14,198 nucleotides of DNA, taken from the NCBI GenBank assembly GCA_029960865.1, contig JASBVX010000010.1:1-14198 (forward strand), read 5' to 3'. The position numbers and the translations under genes are program-made. Positions 14,128 to 14,198 of the stretch are shown here, piece by piece; within the stretch, counting starts at the first letter, position 1, and each line of letters begins with the position of its first letter. The stretch comes from Bacillota bacterium. GTDB lineage: Bacteria > Bacillota > Sulfobacillia > RBS10-35. The notes under the pieces are model-generated. The model was not told the origin of the DNA, did no database searches, and worked only from the letters and a program-made list of their open reading frames with translations.

Positions 14128-14198
14128 AGCACCTGCCTCCTCTGCTTGGGATCCAGGGCGTCGCGCAGCCCGTCGCCCAACAAGTTGAAACCCAGTAC
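14124..14198 (-). CDS. Oligopeptide/dipeptide-type ABC permease (OppC/DppC-like), C-terminal end only
   Basis: Only the last 24 residues are present; the gene continues past the window edge. The frame reads LGFNLLGDGLRDALDPK and ends QRRQVL, the characteristic C-terminus of DppC/OppC permeases (FNxLGDxLRDxLDP). This cytoplasmic tail follows the last membrane helix. The TGA overlaps the ATG of the OppD-like gene by 4 nt. It is the first visible gene of the long minus-strand operon; the operon promoter and the other transporter genes must lie further upstream. Confidence 0.9.
   Translation of the reverse strand, partial: VLGFNLLGDGLRDALDPKQRRQVL

Overview
The window is dense, GC-rich bacterial DNA. 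Starts are ATG, GTG or TTG, Shine-Dalgarno sites are strong and purine-rich, and many genes overlap by 4 nt (ATGA or TTGA). Together with an L,D-transpeptidase carrying a peptidoglycan-binding domain, this fits a Gram-positive-like, possibly thermophilic member of the Bacillota. That placement is inferred from style only; no rRNA or marker gene is present.

Layout. (1) 1-663, minus: the N-terminal part of a secreted DUF11-type surface protein, visibly less GC-rich than the rest. (2) 664-882: a divergent intergenic region with a nested inverted repeat. (3) 883-2705, plus: a two-gene operon of a nitronate monooxygenase/FabK-like flavoprotein and an alpha/beta hydrolase. (4) 4709-2695, minus: an L,D-transpeptidase followed by a membrane-anchored solute-binding-like protein. 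(5) 4796-5784, plus: a small unrecognised protein followed by pyroglutamyl peptidase. (6) 14198-5719, minus: one long, tightly coupled operon. In transcription order it holds the end of an oligopeptide-type ABC permease, two Opp/Dpp ATPases, a large hydantoinase/oxoprolinase A subunit, the B subunit, a second shorter A-type subunit, a 29-codon ORF and a DUF917 protein.

The long minus operon reads as an import-and-hydrolysis module. The Opp/Dpp-type transporter would bring in a peptide-like or cyclic amide compound. The HyuA/HyuB proteins are built for ATP-dependent opening of a 5-membered cyclic amide such as 5-oxoproline or a hydantoin. DUF917 proteins are linked to (thio)hydantoin chemistry. 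The convergent pyroglutamyl peptidase releases 5-oxoproline from peptides, so pyroglutamate salvage is one reading. The substrate cannot be fixed from sequence.

The most unusual spot is the HyuA/DUF917 junction at 6840-6965. A 29-codon ORF with a near-perfect Shine-Dalgarno site sits there, and the conserved DUF917 N-terminus is one base out of frame with the only sensible ATG. No tRNA, rRNA, CRISPR array, insertion sequence or convincing intrinsic terminator was seen. No gene-free stretch exceeds 300 bases.
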